Source: CAZMXS01 sp964570325 (GTDB lineage: Bacteria; Verrucomicrobiota; Kiritimatiellia; CAIQIC01; CAZMXS01). From it: 39,350 nucleotides of DNA. Location: positions 1 through 39,350 of the forward strand of contig CAZMXS010000046.1 in assembly GCA_964570325.1 (NCBI GenBank). The letters run 5' to 3'. The position numbers were made by a program, and so were the translations under genes. The notes under the pieces are model-generated. The model saw only the letters and a list, made by a program, of their open reading frames with translations, had not been told where the DNA came from and made no database searches. Below are positions 23,962 through 32,438 of this stretch, piece after piece. Position 1 is the stretch's first letter; every line of letters begins with the position of its first letter.

Positions 23962-24486
23962 ATGAATCGGCAAGACGACTTTTTGAAGCATTTTCTCCGC
24001 CATCAGGCGGACATCCGGGCGTTCATTGGGTCGCTTGTCCGCGACCGCCACGCCGGCGACGACCTCTTGCAGGAGGTCGCGCTGGTCCTTTGGCAGAAGT
24101 TCGGCGAGTACGATCCCGCCCGTTCCTTCGGCGCGTGGGCCCGCGGCATCGCCGCTAACAAGATCATGCAATCCTTTGCCAAATCGAGGAAAATCCCGCT
24201 GCCGCTCGCGCCTGACGCCATTCAGGCCGTGCTCGAGGCTTGCGATGAAAGCGAGCCGGCGGCAACCGCGGAAAGCGCGGCGCTGAAGACCTGCCTGGAA
24301 AAATTGCCGGAACCGTCCCGCGCCCTCGTGGGCCTGCGCTATCAGCAGGCGCTGCCGCTCAAGGATATCGCCGCGCGGGTTGCCGGCACGCTCGACGCCG
24401 TGCACAAGGCGCTTGCGCGGATTCGCGTTGCCCTGCGCAAGTGCATTGAGGCGCAACTCGCGCTTGAGGAAGGGGGGCTCTTATGA
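23962..24486 (+). CDS. ECF RNA polymerase sigma factor, Rhodopirellula/Verrucomicrobium type
   Basis: The 174-residue sigma factor has region 2 (FLRHQADIRAFIGSLVRDRHAGDDLLQEVALVLWQKFGEYDPARSFGAWARGIAANKIMQ) and region 4 (LEKLPEPSRALVGLRYQQALPLKDIAARVAGTLDAVHKALARIRVALRKCIE). The pattern matches the Rhodopirellula/Verrucomicrobium ECF group. It would direct RNA polymerase to a small regulon under control of the coupled membrane protein. GGAGG at 23948-23952 precedes ATG 23962. The stop overlaps the next start by ATGA. It is divergent from the TPM gene with 108 bp between, which must hold both promoters; I could not assign an ECF-type -35/-10 there. Confidence 0.92.
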   Translation: MNRQDDFLKHFLRHQADIRAFIGSLVRDRHAGDDLLQEVALVLWQKFGEYDPARSFGAWARGIAANKIMQSFAKSRKIPLPLAPDAIQAVLEACDESEPAATAESAALKTCLEKLPEPSRALVGLRYQQALPLKDIAARVAGTLDAVHKALARIRVALRKCIEAQLALEEGGLL

Positions 24487-26171
24487 ACCCCGCGTCCACA
24501 TCCGAGGAACTGGTCCAGAAATACTTCGATGACCTGCTGACCCGCGACGAATTGCGGGAACTGAACCGGCGCCTGGTGGCCGACCGCGCGACGGCCCGGT
24601 TGTTCGCGCAGTTGGCGCGCACCGACGGGATGCTTTTCGCGCACTTCAACCAGTGCATCGCCGAGCAGGCTCTGCGGTTCGACGCGCCGGCGCAGTCCGA
24701 TCGCGCCGTCGTGGTCCGCGTGGGCGCGGCGCTGCGCGCGCGGCCGGCATGGGCCTGGCGCTGGTCACGCTTCCTCGAGCGCCTGCTCGGACCGACCGGC
24801 TCGGTGATTGTGCATATCGCGGTCATTCTCGCGCTGTTGAAACTGGCGACCTATCGGCCGCCGCCAACGACCGCGGAGGTTGAGGTGATGGTGATCGAGC
24901 CGGAAACGGTTCAATTTGAACAGTTCGAGAAGGAACTCGAGCCGCTGCCGGATCGGCCGGAAATGGTGGACGCGATCAAGCCGCCGGAAATCAGCGCCAC
25001 GGCCGAACTGCCGGATGAATTGACCGCCTCCGCCAGCGTGCCCGAGCCAACCGTTGATTTCGCGGCGCTGGACGTGCGCAGCGAGGTGGCCAGCCCGCTG
25101 GTGATGCGCGGCCTGTACCAGGGTCGCTCGGCCGGGGGCCGCGCGACGGCGCTGATCCTCTACGGCGGACAGTGGGGGCATTACACCGAAGCGGCGGTCG
25201 TCAAGGCGCTCGAGTGGCTGAAGCGCCGGCAGGATGCCGACGGCTCCTGGGGGCCGAACCCGATCCCATTAACTGGCCTGGGCCTGCTGACCTTCCTCGC
25301 GCATGGAGAGACGACTGCGTCCGAGCCATACGGGACAACGGTGGAGAAAGCCATTCGATATTTGGTTTCCCGGCAGGGCCCCGATGGCCGATTCGGCGCG
25401 ACGGACACGCAGGCCGGCCCGTATGTCCACGGCATCGCGGCGTACGCGATCAGCGAGGCCTACGGCCTGACGCGTATCCCGGCGCTCAAGCCGGTAATGG
25501 AAAAGGCGACCCAGGTGATCCTCGACGGCCAGCAGGCGCGCGGCGGCTGGGATTACAAGTATGGCAAGGGCGGCCGGCGCGACACCTCGGTGGCCGGCTG
25601 GCAGATCCAGGCGCTCAAGTCGGCCTACATCGCCGGGGCCGAAAATCCAGGATTGAAAGAGGCGCTGGAAAAGGCGGCCGCCGACCTCAAGGCGGTCCAG
25701 AACCCCGAGACCGGACGGTTCGGCTATACCGAACGCGCGGGCGGTTCGGATGGCTGCACCGGCATCGGCGTGCTGTGCCTGCAGTTGCTGGGGCAGGGTG
25801 GGGAGGAATCCGTGAAAAAGGGCCTGCAGGCGCTGCGGGACACCGGTTTGAGTTGGGCGGCGCAGGATCACCAAGAGGGCTGGCCGCTGTACGAGTGGTA
25901 TTACATCACCCAAGCCAAGTTTCACCAGGGCGGCCAGGCTTGGGCCGGCTGGAACTCCGCGTTTGCGCGGTTGTACATCAAACAACAGAACGAGGACGGC
26001 AGTTGGGATCCTCCGGCGCGTGCGGAGCAATCGCAGGGGCCGGTGTACAGCACGACCCTTGCCGCGTTGACGCTCCAAGTGTATTACCGATTTCTGCCCA
26101 CTTACAAGCCGATCGCGGTCGAGCCGATCAGCCAGACGGACACCAACGATGTGGTCATCCGGTTGGAATAG
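24483..26171 (+). CDS. Anti-sigma-like N-terminus fused by one TM helix to a prenyltransferase/squalene-oxidase-repeat toroid
   Basis: The 562-residue product has three parts. Residues 1-100 look like the cytoplasmic N-terminus of PVC FecR/anti-sigma proteins (ELVQKYFDDLLTRDELRELNRRLVADRATARLFAQLARTDGML). Residues about 103-124 form one membrane helix (GSVIVHIAVILALLKLATY). After an acidic, Pro-rich linker (to about 225) comes an alpha-toroid of prenyltransferase/squalene-oxidase repeats with QW-like motifs: KRRQDADGSWG, SRQGPDGRFG, GQQARGGWDY, KQQNEDGSWD. The DxDD catalytic acid of squalene-hopene cyclases is not seen, so ligand binding or sensing is more likely than cyclisation. The ATGA overlap with the sigma gene makes it the probable cognate regulator. 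Similar toroid proteins are common in PVC genomes; the anti-sigma reading of the N-terminus is inference. Confidence 0.85.
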   Translation: MNPASTSEELVQKYFDDLLTRDELRELNRRLVADRATARLFAQLARTDGMLFAHFNQCIAEQALRFDAPAQSDRAVVVRVGAALRARPAWAWRWSRFLERLLGPTGSVIVHIAVILALLKLATYRPPPTTAEVEVMVIEPETVQFEQFEKELEPLPDRPEMVDAIKPPEISATAELPDELTASASVPEPTVDFAALDVRSEVASPLVMRGLYQGRSAGGRATALILYGGQWGHYTEAAVVKALEWLKRRQDADGSWGPNPIPLTGLGLLTFLAHGETTASEPYGTTVEKAIRYLVSRQGPDGRFGATDTQAGPYVHGIAAYAISEAYGLTRIPALKPVMEKATQVILDGQQARGGWDYKYGKGGRRDTSVAGWQIQALKSAYIAGAENPGLKEALEKAAADLKAVQNPETGRFGYTERAGGSDGCTGIGVLCLQLLGQGGEESVKKGLQALRDTGLSWAAQDHQEGWPLYEWYYITQAKFHQGGQAWAGWNSAFARLYIKQQNEDGSWDPPARAEQSQGPVYSTTLAALTLQVYYRFLPTYKPIAVEPISQTDTNDVVIRLE

Positions 26172-26180
26172 ACGAAGCAC

Positions 26181-26210
26181 CCACGGAGCGCGGGCCTTTT
26201 GTCCGTTCAT
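26181..26210. repeat. Dispersed CCACGGAGCGCGGG element, copy 2
   Basis: CCACGGAGCGCGGG (26181-26194) is identical to 22284-22297, and then the sequence diverges (CCTTTTGTCCGTT instead of GATTCTGCCCGCT). It lies in the 35-bp space between two convergent genes, where its hairpin could help terminate transcription. Confidence 0.4.
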
Positions 26211-28747
26211 TCCCCGCGGATTCGGAAACAACGGGCGGCGCCCGCGCCGCCGGGTTCGCGCCAGGTGGCCATAACGGACACGGCGGAATCCAGCAGGGCG
26301 CAGTTGGTCGCGGGTTGCCAGACTTGGTTCGGCAGGGTGGCGCAGGACTCCGCCACATAGCCGGTGCTGGCGGGGGCGGTTTGGGCGAACTCGAGGAGCG
26401 TCTGGCCGCAAGCATCCAGTTGGACCGGCTCGCATTCCAGCCGGCAGCCGGGGACAACCGGCGCGCCGGGCGACCAGAAGATGCCGACATTCTTGCGCGT
26501 GTTGTAAGCCTTTCCGTTCACGCGGTAAACCTGCTTGGCGCCGAGGATCAACGTATTGGTGTCCGGCGCGATCGGCGCAGCTAATTCGCCGCTGCTCCCG
26601 CCATAGAGCACCGGGAAAGGCGTGGGGTCGAGCACGGCGCCGGCGGAATCCACGCGCGTCCCGAAAAGACCCGGAGCGCCGCCGCGGTTGTCGGCAAACA
26701 AACATAGCCAGTTGGCGCCATCGTATGCGACGCCCGCGTTGTCGGAGGAACCCCAAGTGTTGAACACGAGCGCCGTCATAATGTTGCCGCGCGCCGCGGT
26801 TGCCGCGTCCAGCGTCCGGCCCAGCACCTGGTAGGTGGCCTGATCGCGCCAGGTGACCAGAAATTGATGGTTGCCCGGATTGTAGGCCGCCCGCGGATCC
26901 CAGACGGGCGAGGCGCTGGAATACAGGTTCGATGCGCCGCCGTCAATGGCGGTTCCACCGGGGCTGTAACGCCGGAAGCGCACATAGCGGGTGCTCGCGC
27001 TGTTGTCCGCCCCCAGCACCAGGTAGCAGCCGCCGCCAAAGGTGACGAACGGATCGGAACAATCGTAGTTGAGCGGGGTGAGCACGCCGCCCAGGCTGCC
27101 GTCCGCGTTCAAGATTCGGCCTTGGATGCGGTTGCCGCCGGAATCATTCCAGACGGCTAGAAAATTGGTGCCATCCGAGGCGATATCGCAAAAGTAGGCA
27201 TACAAGGTGCTGGTTCCGATCGGCGCGTTGGTGCCGACCAGTTCCCCGGAGCGGGTCAGCCGCTGGCCCCAGATTTGGTCGTTCCCGTTGCGTGTGTCAG
27301 CCCAGACCACCCAGAGCGCGTTCCGTCCAATGGCCAGGGCCGGGCCCCATTGGTCGCCCCGGTTGGTGCAGACCATGATCGGGGCGGGGAAAACGGGTTG
27401 TCCGCCGGCGGTGACGCATTGAACGGCGATATCTCCGCTCCGTTCGGCCTCCGCCGGATGATAGGCAAACGCCGTCCAGTAGTTGGTGCCGTCGCCGGCG
27501 GCGGAATTATACTGTTCATACGCGCCGGCCATGGAAACCAGCCGTTGAGTGCCCGCCGTCAGCGTGGAATCCTGGACGGCGAGCGTTTCGATGAATACGG
27601 AGTCGGACCCATGCACGGATAGGAATGAACCGTTCGTCCGCGCGCATACCAGGGGGGTGGATGGTTCGTTCGTGGACACCAGGATGCCGTTGGTGTCGGC
27701 AATATATCCGTCGCCGGTCATGATTGTGGCGCGCACGGCCGGCGGTTCGCGATAGTCATACCAGCTCAGTCCATAACGGGCGCCGTCCCAGGCCAGGGAC
27801 GGATAGGTCTGACCTTCGTCACCGGCAATCAGCAGCGTGCCGGTTGAGGAGTGGCTGACGGCGCCGTCCTGCGCGACAAACGCGCCGTACAGGTCGTCAT
27901 TGACACCCCGGCTGTCCTGCCAGACCACCCACCAGCCCTGGGTGCCGCCCGGGCCGGCGCCAAAGGCCGGCCACGGCGCGGCCTGCGTTCCGGCCGCGGT
28001 GCAGATGGACAGGGGTGTGGCATCGAGCGGCAGGCCGCTTTCGGAAACACGCACGCCGTGGATGTTGTTGCTCAAGGCGAAGGTCAGCAGATAGCTTTTC
28101 GCGCCGGTCGCGAAATCGCCGAAGGCCATGGCGGGCTGCACATAACTGGAGAAGCCGGCGCAAAGCGACGTGGCCGTTCCCAGCAGTTGGCCATCCGGCG
28201 CGCAGACCTGGGCCCAGAGTCGGTAAACACTGCTGTAGGTGCTCCACGTCAGCAGCAGATTGGTCGCCCCGGCGCAGACACTTGAGCGATAGGCGGAGGA
28301 AGTGGCGCTTTCGACGCTGAAGGGTGCGCCATCGGCCAATGTGCCGTCCGGGAACACGCGCCGGCCGTAGCCCTCACGCAACCCGCTGCCGCGATATTCC
28401 TCCCAGACCACCCAGAAGGCGCCCCCCTGCCAGGCCACGGCCGGGTAGCGGCGCCACGTGGCGTATTGGCCCACGCTGTTGGGCGCAATCGGCATGGCCG
28501 CGGCGTCCAACGGACAGCCCTGCGCGTCAAGCCGCAGGCCGTAGATTTCAAAGCTCGAATTGTCAGCCCAGACGACGAGCCAGATGGCGCCGTCAGACGC
28601 GGCGCGATGGTCCCACTGGTCGGTGGGCTGGGCCGCGACGACCCATTCGGGATTGATCAGGAACGGCCGGCTCATTTCGCCGGCGCCGGCCGACAGGCCG
28701 CCCAGGATGGCCGGCAGCGCGAACGCGATCATGTGTGCGCGGGTCAT
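26207..28747 (-). CDS. Large exported propeller-like repeat protein (about 12 blades)
   Basis: The 846-residue product has a signal peptide (MTRAHMIAFALPAILGGLSAGAGE). About twelve imperfect repeats of 50-70 residues follow. Each carries an aromatic-rich strand such as WLVVWADNSS, FWVVWEEYRG, WWVVWQDSRG, LWVVWADTRN, FLAVWNDSGG or FLVTWRDQAT, followed by a (W/Y)G-x-R-(L/V)-x-x-x-G strand. This is the look of beta-propeller blades. The last 80 residues form a separate beta-rich domain ending CFRIRGE, like the C-terminus of the peptidase at 36-39 kb. An exported or surface-bound protein is inferred; the ligand is unknown. ATG at 28747 has GGAGG 7 nt upstream; the frame to 28891 runs through non-coding DNA with a dispersed repeat. 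It is monocistronic, and convergent with the toroid gene. Confidence 0.85.
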   Translation of the reverse strand: MTRAHMIAFALPAILGGLSAGAGEMSRPFLINPEWVVAAQPTDQWDHRAASDGAIWLVVWADNSSFEIYGLRLDAQGCPLDAAAMPIAPNSVGQYATWRRYPAVAWQGGAFWVVWEEYRGSGLREGYGRRVFPDGTLADGAPFSVESATSSAYRSSVCAGATNLLLTWSTYSSVYRLWAQVCAPDGQLLGTATSLCAGFSSYVQPAMAFGDFATGAKSYLLTFALSNNIHGVRVSESGLPLDATPLSICTAAGTQAAPWPAFGAGPGGTQGWWVVWQDSRGVNDDLYGAFVAQDGAVSHSSTGTLLIAGDEGQTYPSLAWDGARYGLSWYDYREPPAVRATIMTGDGYIADTNGILVSTNEPSTPLVCARTNGSFLSVHGSDSVFIETLAVQDSTLTAGTQRLVSMAGAYEQYNSAAGDGTNYWTAFAYHPAEAERSGDIAVQCVTAGGQPVFPAPIMVCTNRGDQWGPALAIGRNALWVVWADTRNGNDQIWGQRLTRSGELVGTNAPIGTSTLYAYFCDIASDGTNFLAVWNDSGGNRIQGRILNADGSLGGVLTPLNYDCSDPFVTFGGGCYLVLGADNSASTRYVRFRRYSPGGTAIDGGASNLYSSASPVWDPRAAYNPGNHQFLVTWRDQATYQVLGRTLDAATAARGNIMTALVFNTWGSSDNAGVAYDGANWLCLFADNRGGAPGLFGTRVDSAGAVLDPTPFPVLYGGSSGELAAPIAPDTNTLILGAKQVYRVNGKAYNTRKNVGIFWSPGAPVVPGCRLECEPVQLDACGQTLLEFAQTAPASTGYVAESCATLPNQVWQPATNCALLDSAVSVMATWREPGGAGAARCFRIRGE

Positions 28748-28828
28748 AACGGATCCTCCGCTGAAATGAGTAACCCCAAACCCGCGACCGGCGCAACCGT
28801 GAAAATGGCGCGATTCACCGCGGCGGAA

Positions 28829-28858
28829 ACGGAGGTCGGGACTCCGGCTCGCTTGCCC
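28829..28858. repeat. Dispersed ACGGAG...CGCTTGCCC element, copy 3
   Basis: The 30-nt element matches 22287-22316 at 23 of 30 positions, with both ends (ACGGAG and CGCTTGCCC) identical. It lies in the 213-bp divergent space between the propeller-like gene and eboB. Confidence 0.5.
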
Positions 28859-28960
28859 TAAACCAACCTTTTCCTTGTTCTTTACGACCATGGCCCGCCC
28901 GCGCCCGCGTCGCGGAGTTGCCTTGCGTCCGCCGTGGCGGATCCGCTATCTTTTTTTATT

Positions 28961-29809
28961 ATGACGATCATTGAACCACACATTCACATGTATTCGCGGA
29001 CGACGGACGACTACACCGCGATGTTCAAGGAAGGCATCCGCGCCGTTGTCGAGCCATCGTTCTGGCTCGGCGCTAATCGGCGTTACGCCGGCACGTTCTG
29101 GGATTATTTTAACCTGATCCTCGGTTTCGAGGCCGGTCGCGCCCAGCGCTACGGCATTGACCACTACGCCTGCATCTCCGTCAACCCCAAGGAGGCCGAG
29201 GATGTGGACCTGGCCGACGCGGTGATTGACGGCATGACGCCGTATCTCGACCACGAGCGCTGCGTGGCGATCGGCGAGATCGGCTTCAACAAGATCACGC
29301 CGCGCGAGGAGCGGATTTTCCAGCGCCAGCTTGAACTGGCCAAAAGCCGCCGGATGCTGGTCCTGATCCACACTCCGCACGACACGCCGGAGGTCAGCAA
29401 GCGCAAGGGCGTCGAACGTACCCTCGACATCCTGCGCGAGCTGGATTACGAAGAGCCGCGCATCATTGTGGACCACAACACCGAGCAGACGATGGACCTG
29501 ACCCGCAAGCGCCAGGTCTGGGCGGGGCTGACGGTTTACCCGTACTCCAAGCTGAATCCTGAGCGCGTGGTGGACATCCTCAAAAAATGGGGACTCGAGC
29601 AGGTATTGGTCAACAGCTCGGCGGATTGGGGTGTCTCCGACCCGACCAGCCTGCCCAAGACCGCGCGGTTCATGAAACAGCGGGGTTTCACGCCACAGCA
29701 GATCGAGCAACTGCTGTTCCATAACCCGCTGGGCTTCTACAGCCAGTGCGAAAAGTTCAAGCCGCGGCTGGATTTGCCCTACGTGGATCCGGCGCAGTAT
29801 CAGCGGTGA
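28961..29809 (+). CDS. eboB: EboB-like TatD-family metal-dependent hydrolase
   Basis: The 282-residue TIM-barrel amidohydrolase is of the TatD type. Metal-ligand motifs are IEPHIHMYSR (H7, H9), VAIGEIGFN (Glu), LVLIHTPHDT (His), IIVDHNTEQT (His) and VNSSADWGVSD (Asp). The N-terminal HIHMYSRTTDDYTAMFKEGIRAVVEPSFWLG and the C-terminal NSSADWGVSDPTSLPKTARFM are characteristic of EboB, the TatD-like member of the EBO gene cluster. The assignment is reinforced by EboC- and EboF-like genes downstream on the same strand. Its substrate is unknown. The ATG at 28961 gives the family N-terminus; a GTG at 28934 is possible but worse. No Shine-Dalgarno is visible. The stop is 7 bp from the stop of the opposite-strand DUF4139 gene. 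Confidence 0.85.
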   Translation: MTIIEPHIHMYSRTTDDYTAMFKEGIRAVVEPSFWLGANRRYAGTFWDYFNLILGFEAGRAQRYGIDHYACISVNPKEAEDVDLADAVIDGMTPYLDHERCVAIGEIGFNKITPREERIFQRQLELAKSRRMLVLIHTPHDTPEVSKRKGVERTLDILRELDYEEPRIIVDHNTEQTMDLTRKRQVWAGLTVYPYSKLNPERVVDILKKWGLEQVLVNSSADWGVSDPTSLPKTARFMKQRGFTPQQIEQLLFHNPLGFYSQCEKFKPRLDLPYVDPAQYQR

Positions 29810-29816
29810 GCGGCCA

Positions 29817-31328
29817 TCACCACGAATAATGCACCGTGTAGTTCACGGTCGCCTGGCCGTCGGCCGGAACCGGCACGCGGTACTCAATGGTCTGGGCATC
29901 GGTTTTCACGAACTCCTGGCTGGTTTGGGTGATGTCCCATTGGAGCCAGCGGTAGAGGTGTTCGACGATCCGGACCTCCACCGGCTCCGACTTGTGGTTG
30001 CGCACCTTGATTTCAAATGACTCGTCCGCCCAGGTGCGGCTGGTATCCAGCTTGAAGTTCGTCTGCCGGCGCTCGCCGACGACGTCGAACGCGTTGCCGG
30101 TGTAGAGCCGGACGGTTTCGTCTTTCGGAGTGTGGTCCAGTTCATCCTCGCCAATGAACTCGTTGCGCGCGTCCGAGTCGCGCCGGTAGAGCTTCACCTT
30201 GCCTTTGGGCAGCGGCATGCCCAGTCCGCCCGCCGCGCTGTTTTTGAACTCCAGCATTACCCACACCTTGGGGTTGCAGATCGTGCCGTACATCGGCTCG
30301 GTGCGGATGTTGTGCATGTTCCAACCGCTGTAGCGCGGATCGGTTTTAAACCCGTCATAGACATAAATCCGCTGGGCCGGCACGGCGTTGGCCCGCAGAA
30401 ACTCCACCTGCTTGATCTCGCGGTCCAGCACGCCGGTCGCGCGTTCGAGCGTGTACAGGTGGTATTCCTCAAAGGCGCGCTCGGTGACGGCTTCCTCGCG
30501 TCCGGACCCGAGGCGGGCCATCATCACGCCATTGTAGTCGGCCCGCTGGTCGGCCGGCTTCGCCCGCGCGACATCGCCGGCCATCAGCTTGATGCGCGCG
30601 TTTTCGAAATCCTTGCCGCTCATGTTTTCCAGCGTAACCCAGCCGACCAGGTCGAATGTGTCGCCCTTTTCCGGCGCAACGGCGTTGTAGGTCGCTTCCC
30701 AGCGCATGCCGCCGGTCAAATAGGAGAACTCCAGCTCATGCCGACCGCCCTGGGCGCACTCCAGTTTCCAGAGCAGCGTCGGCTTCAGAAACGCCTTGGG
30801 GTCGAGCGCGTCGAAGCGCGGCTTGCCCGGCAGGCCGAAGACAATCTTGCCGGCGACTTCGACGATCGGCTGCCCGCCGCCTTGCGGACTGGCGTAAATT
30901 TGCTGCGCGTAGGCGTACGATTGGCCGTAACGCGCATAGGCCTGCGGGTGCGGGACATAGCCGCTGCGCAGGATTTTGCCGGTGATGATCTGCTTTTCGC
31001 CGGTTTGCGGCAACGTGGTTTCAAATTCGAGCGTCCGGCCCTCGGCCCGCTGCAGCAGCAATCCCTCGCTTAACGGATCGCTCTCGTAATTCTGCTCGAT
31101 AATCCGCACGGCGTCCGGATGCTTCAGGTCGCGCACAATAACCGAGTCCGGTTCGAGATGCGCGGTAATGTCGGTCACGCGCACCTCGTTTTCGCCGGTC
31201 TTGAAATCCATTGTCCGCGTTTCCTTCACCAACGCGAAGTTCTGGTTGTAGATCGTCAACTGGGTTTGCGCGCGGACGGGAACAACGAACGCAATTAGCG
31301 TCAAGGCAACCATCGGCAGCCGTTTCAT
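29817..31328 (-). CDS. Exported DUF4139-domain protein
   Basis: The 503-residue product starts with a signal peptide (MKRLPMVALTLIAFVVPVRAQ). The mature part begins TQLTIYNQNFALVKETRTMDFKTGENEVRVTDITAHLEPDSV, a typical DUF4139/DUF4140-type beginning. The middle has HELEFSYLTGGMRWEATYNAV, a strand pattern diagnostic of DUF4139, and the end is VEHLYRWLQWDITQTSQEFVKTDAQTIEYRVPVPADGQATVNYTVHYSW. DUF4139 proteins are secreted beta-rich proteins, common in PVC and Bacteroidota, without an established role. ATG 31328 is 8 nt after GGAGG; ATG 31334 two codons earlier is only 3 nt away from it. The gene lies on the opposite strand between eboB and eboC, splitting the EBO locus. Confidence 0.88.
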   Translation of the reverse strand: MKRLPMVALTLIAFVVPVRAQTQLTIYNQNFALVKETRTMDFKTGENEVRVTDITAHLEPDSVIVRDLKHPDAVRIIEQNYESDPLSEGLLLQRAEGRTLEFETTLPQTGEKQIITGKILRSGYVPHPQAYARYGQSYAYAQQIYASPQGGGQPIVEVAGKIVFGLPGKPRFDALDPKAFLKPTLLWKLECAQGGRHELEFSYLTGGMRWEATYNAVAPEKGDTFDLVGWVTLENMSGKDFENARIKLMAGDVARAKPADQRADYNGVMMARLGSGREEAVTERAFEEYHLYTLERATGVLDREIKQVEFLRANAVPAQRIYVYDGFKTDPRYSGWNMHNIRTEPMYGTICNPKVWVMLEFKNSAAGGLGMPLPKGKVKLYRRDSDARNEFIGEDELDHTPKDETVRLYTGNAFDVVGERRQTNFKLDTSRTWADESFEIKVRNHKSEPVEVRIVEHLYRWLQWDITQTSQEFVKTDAQTIEYRVPVPADGQATVNYTVHYSW

Positions 31329-31456
31329 TTTCATATTCCTCCCTTGCGCCAATATACTTCGGCCCCTGCCGCGCATTAAAGTTTTTCCTTCCTGGCCGTC
31401 GCGCGCCGGATAACAGGATTTGCCGGATCGTTCGGACTCCTGATATTCTGCAAAGA

Positions 31457-32422
31457 ATGAACGGCGGTCCACTCAAAGACCAATTCCGTGCCTGGCTCCA
31501 ACTCGTCCGCGCGCCGAATCTGCTGACGGCGCCGGGCGACCCGGTCGCCGGCTTCCTGATGGCCGCGCCGGGGGGCGGCGTCCATCCCGGCGGGCTCGCC
31601 GCGGTGGCCGGCGCCGCCCTGTGCTTCTACACCGCCGGCCTGTTGCTCAATGACGTCGCGGACTTCGCGGAAGATCGGCGCGAGCGCCCCGCCCGGCCGT
31701 TGCCGAGCGGGCGCGTGAGCCGGCCGGCGGCGCTGGTCGTCGCCGTGTTGCTCCTATCCGCCGGCGCGGCGTTGTGCGCCGGGCTGGGGCCGCTGCCCAG
31801 CCGCATCGGCCTGGCGTTGATGGCGGCGATTGTGCTGTACGATCTCGGCGTTAAGCGGTGGCCGGTTCTGGGGCCGCTGTTGATGGGCGCCTGCCGCGCC
31901 TTGAGCCTGCTGCTGGGCGCGGCTTTTCACTACGGCTCGCTGTATTTCGCGCCTAACATCCTGGCGGCCGCGGCTACGCTCGGCCTTTACATCGCGGCGG
32001 TGACCCAACTGGCGCGGCACGAGACGCGGCCCGAGCGCGCGGGCAAAAGCCGCTCGCTGCCGGCCGGGATCCTGATCGCCGGCATGATCGTGTTTCTGGC
32101 CTTCTCGCCGCCCTTGCGCGCAACGCCCTGGCTGGCGTTTGTCGGTCTGTTCGGCGCCGCGGTGCTCCTGTGCCTGGTTGTGGCTTTCCAGTTGATCATG
32201 CGGCCGCGCCGCCTGCCGCCCGAACTGCCGCCGGAGTGGGCGGAAAAGGAAGCGCGCAATATTTTTCCCGGCGCGGTCGGCCTGCTGATCAGCAATCTGT
32301 TGTTTATCCAGGCGGGTTTTTGCGCGGGTTCGGGGCATGGCGCTGGCGTGGCGGCGGCCTTGTGCCTGTCACTGCTCTGGCCGCTGAACCGGATGCTGGG
32401 CCGCCAATTTTACGCCAGTTGA
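31457..32422 (+). CDS. eboC: EboC-like UbiA-family prenyltransferase
   Basis: The 321-residue integral membrane protein has about eight to nine helices. The first Asp-rich motif of UbiA prenyltransferases is seen as NDVADFAEDRRERPARPLPSG (N65, D66, D69, D73), which binds the isoprenyl diphosphate through Mg2+. The matching YDLGVKRWPVLGP segment follows near residue 130. A classical second DxxxD is not obvious. The N-terminal WLQLVRAPNLLTAPGDPVAGFLMA is typical of the EboC subgroup, and the next gene, 16 bp downstream, is EboF-like. It probably prenylates or moves a lipid-soluble metabolite; the acceptor is unknown. The start ATG 31457 has no Shine-Dalgarno. The frame upstream to 31211 overlaps DUF4139 and is rejected. 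Confidence 0.83.
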   Translation: MNGGPLKDQFRAWLQLVRAPNLLTAPGDPVAGFLMAAPGGGVHPGGLAAVAGAALCFYTAGLLLNDVADFAEDRRERPARPLPSGRVSRPAALVVAVLLLSAGAALCAGLGPLPSRIGLALMAAIVLYDLGVKRWPVLGPLLMGACRALSLLLGAAFHYGSLYFAPNILAAAATLGLYIAAVTQLARHETRPERAGKSRSLPAGILIAGMIVFLAFSPPLRATPWLAFVGLFGAAVLLCLVVAFQLIMRPRRLPPELPPEWAEKEARNIFPGAVGLLISNLLFIQAGFCAGSGHGAGVAAALCLSLLWPLNRMLGRQFYAS

Positions 32423-32438
32423 ATAGCCGAGGTGACGC

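Noticed and set aside
23854..24456. N-terminal extension of the TPM protein
   Set aside because: It would run antisense through the sigma-factor gene; the ATG at 23853 starts a normal signal peptide.
25170..26120. Squalene-hopene cyclase or terpene cyclase activity of the toroid domain
   Set aside because: The DxDD catalytic acid motif was not found; only the structural QW-like repeats are present.
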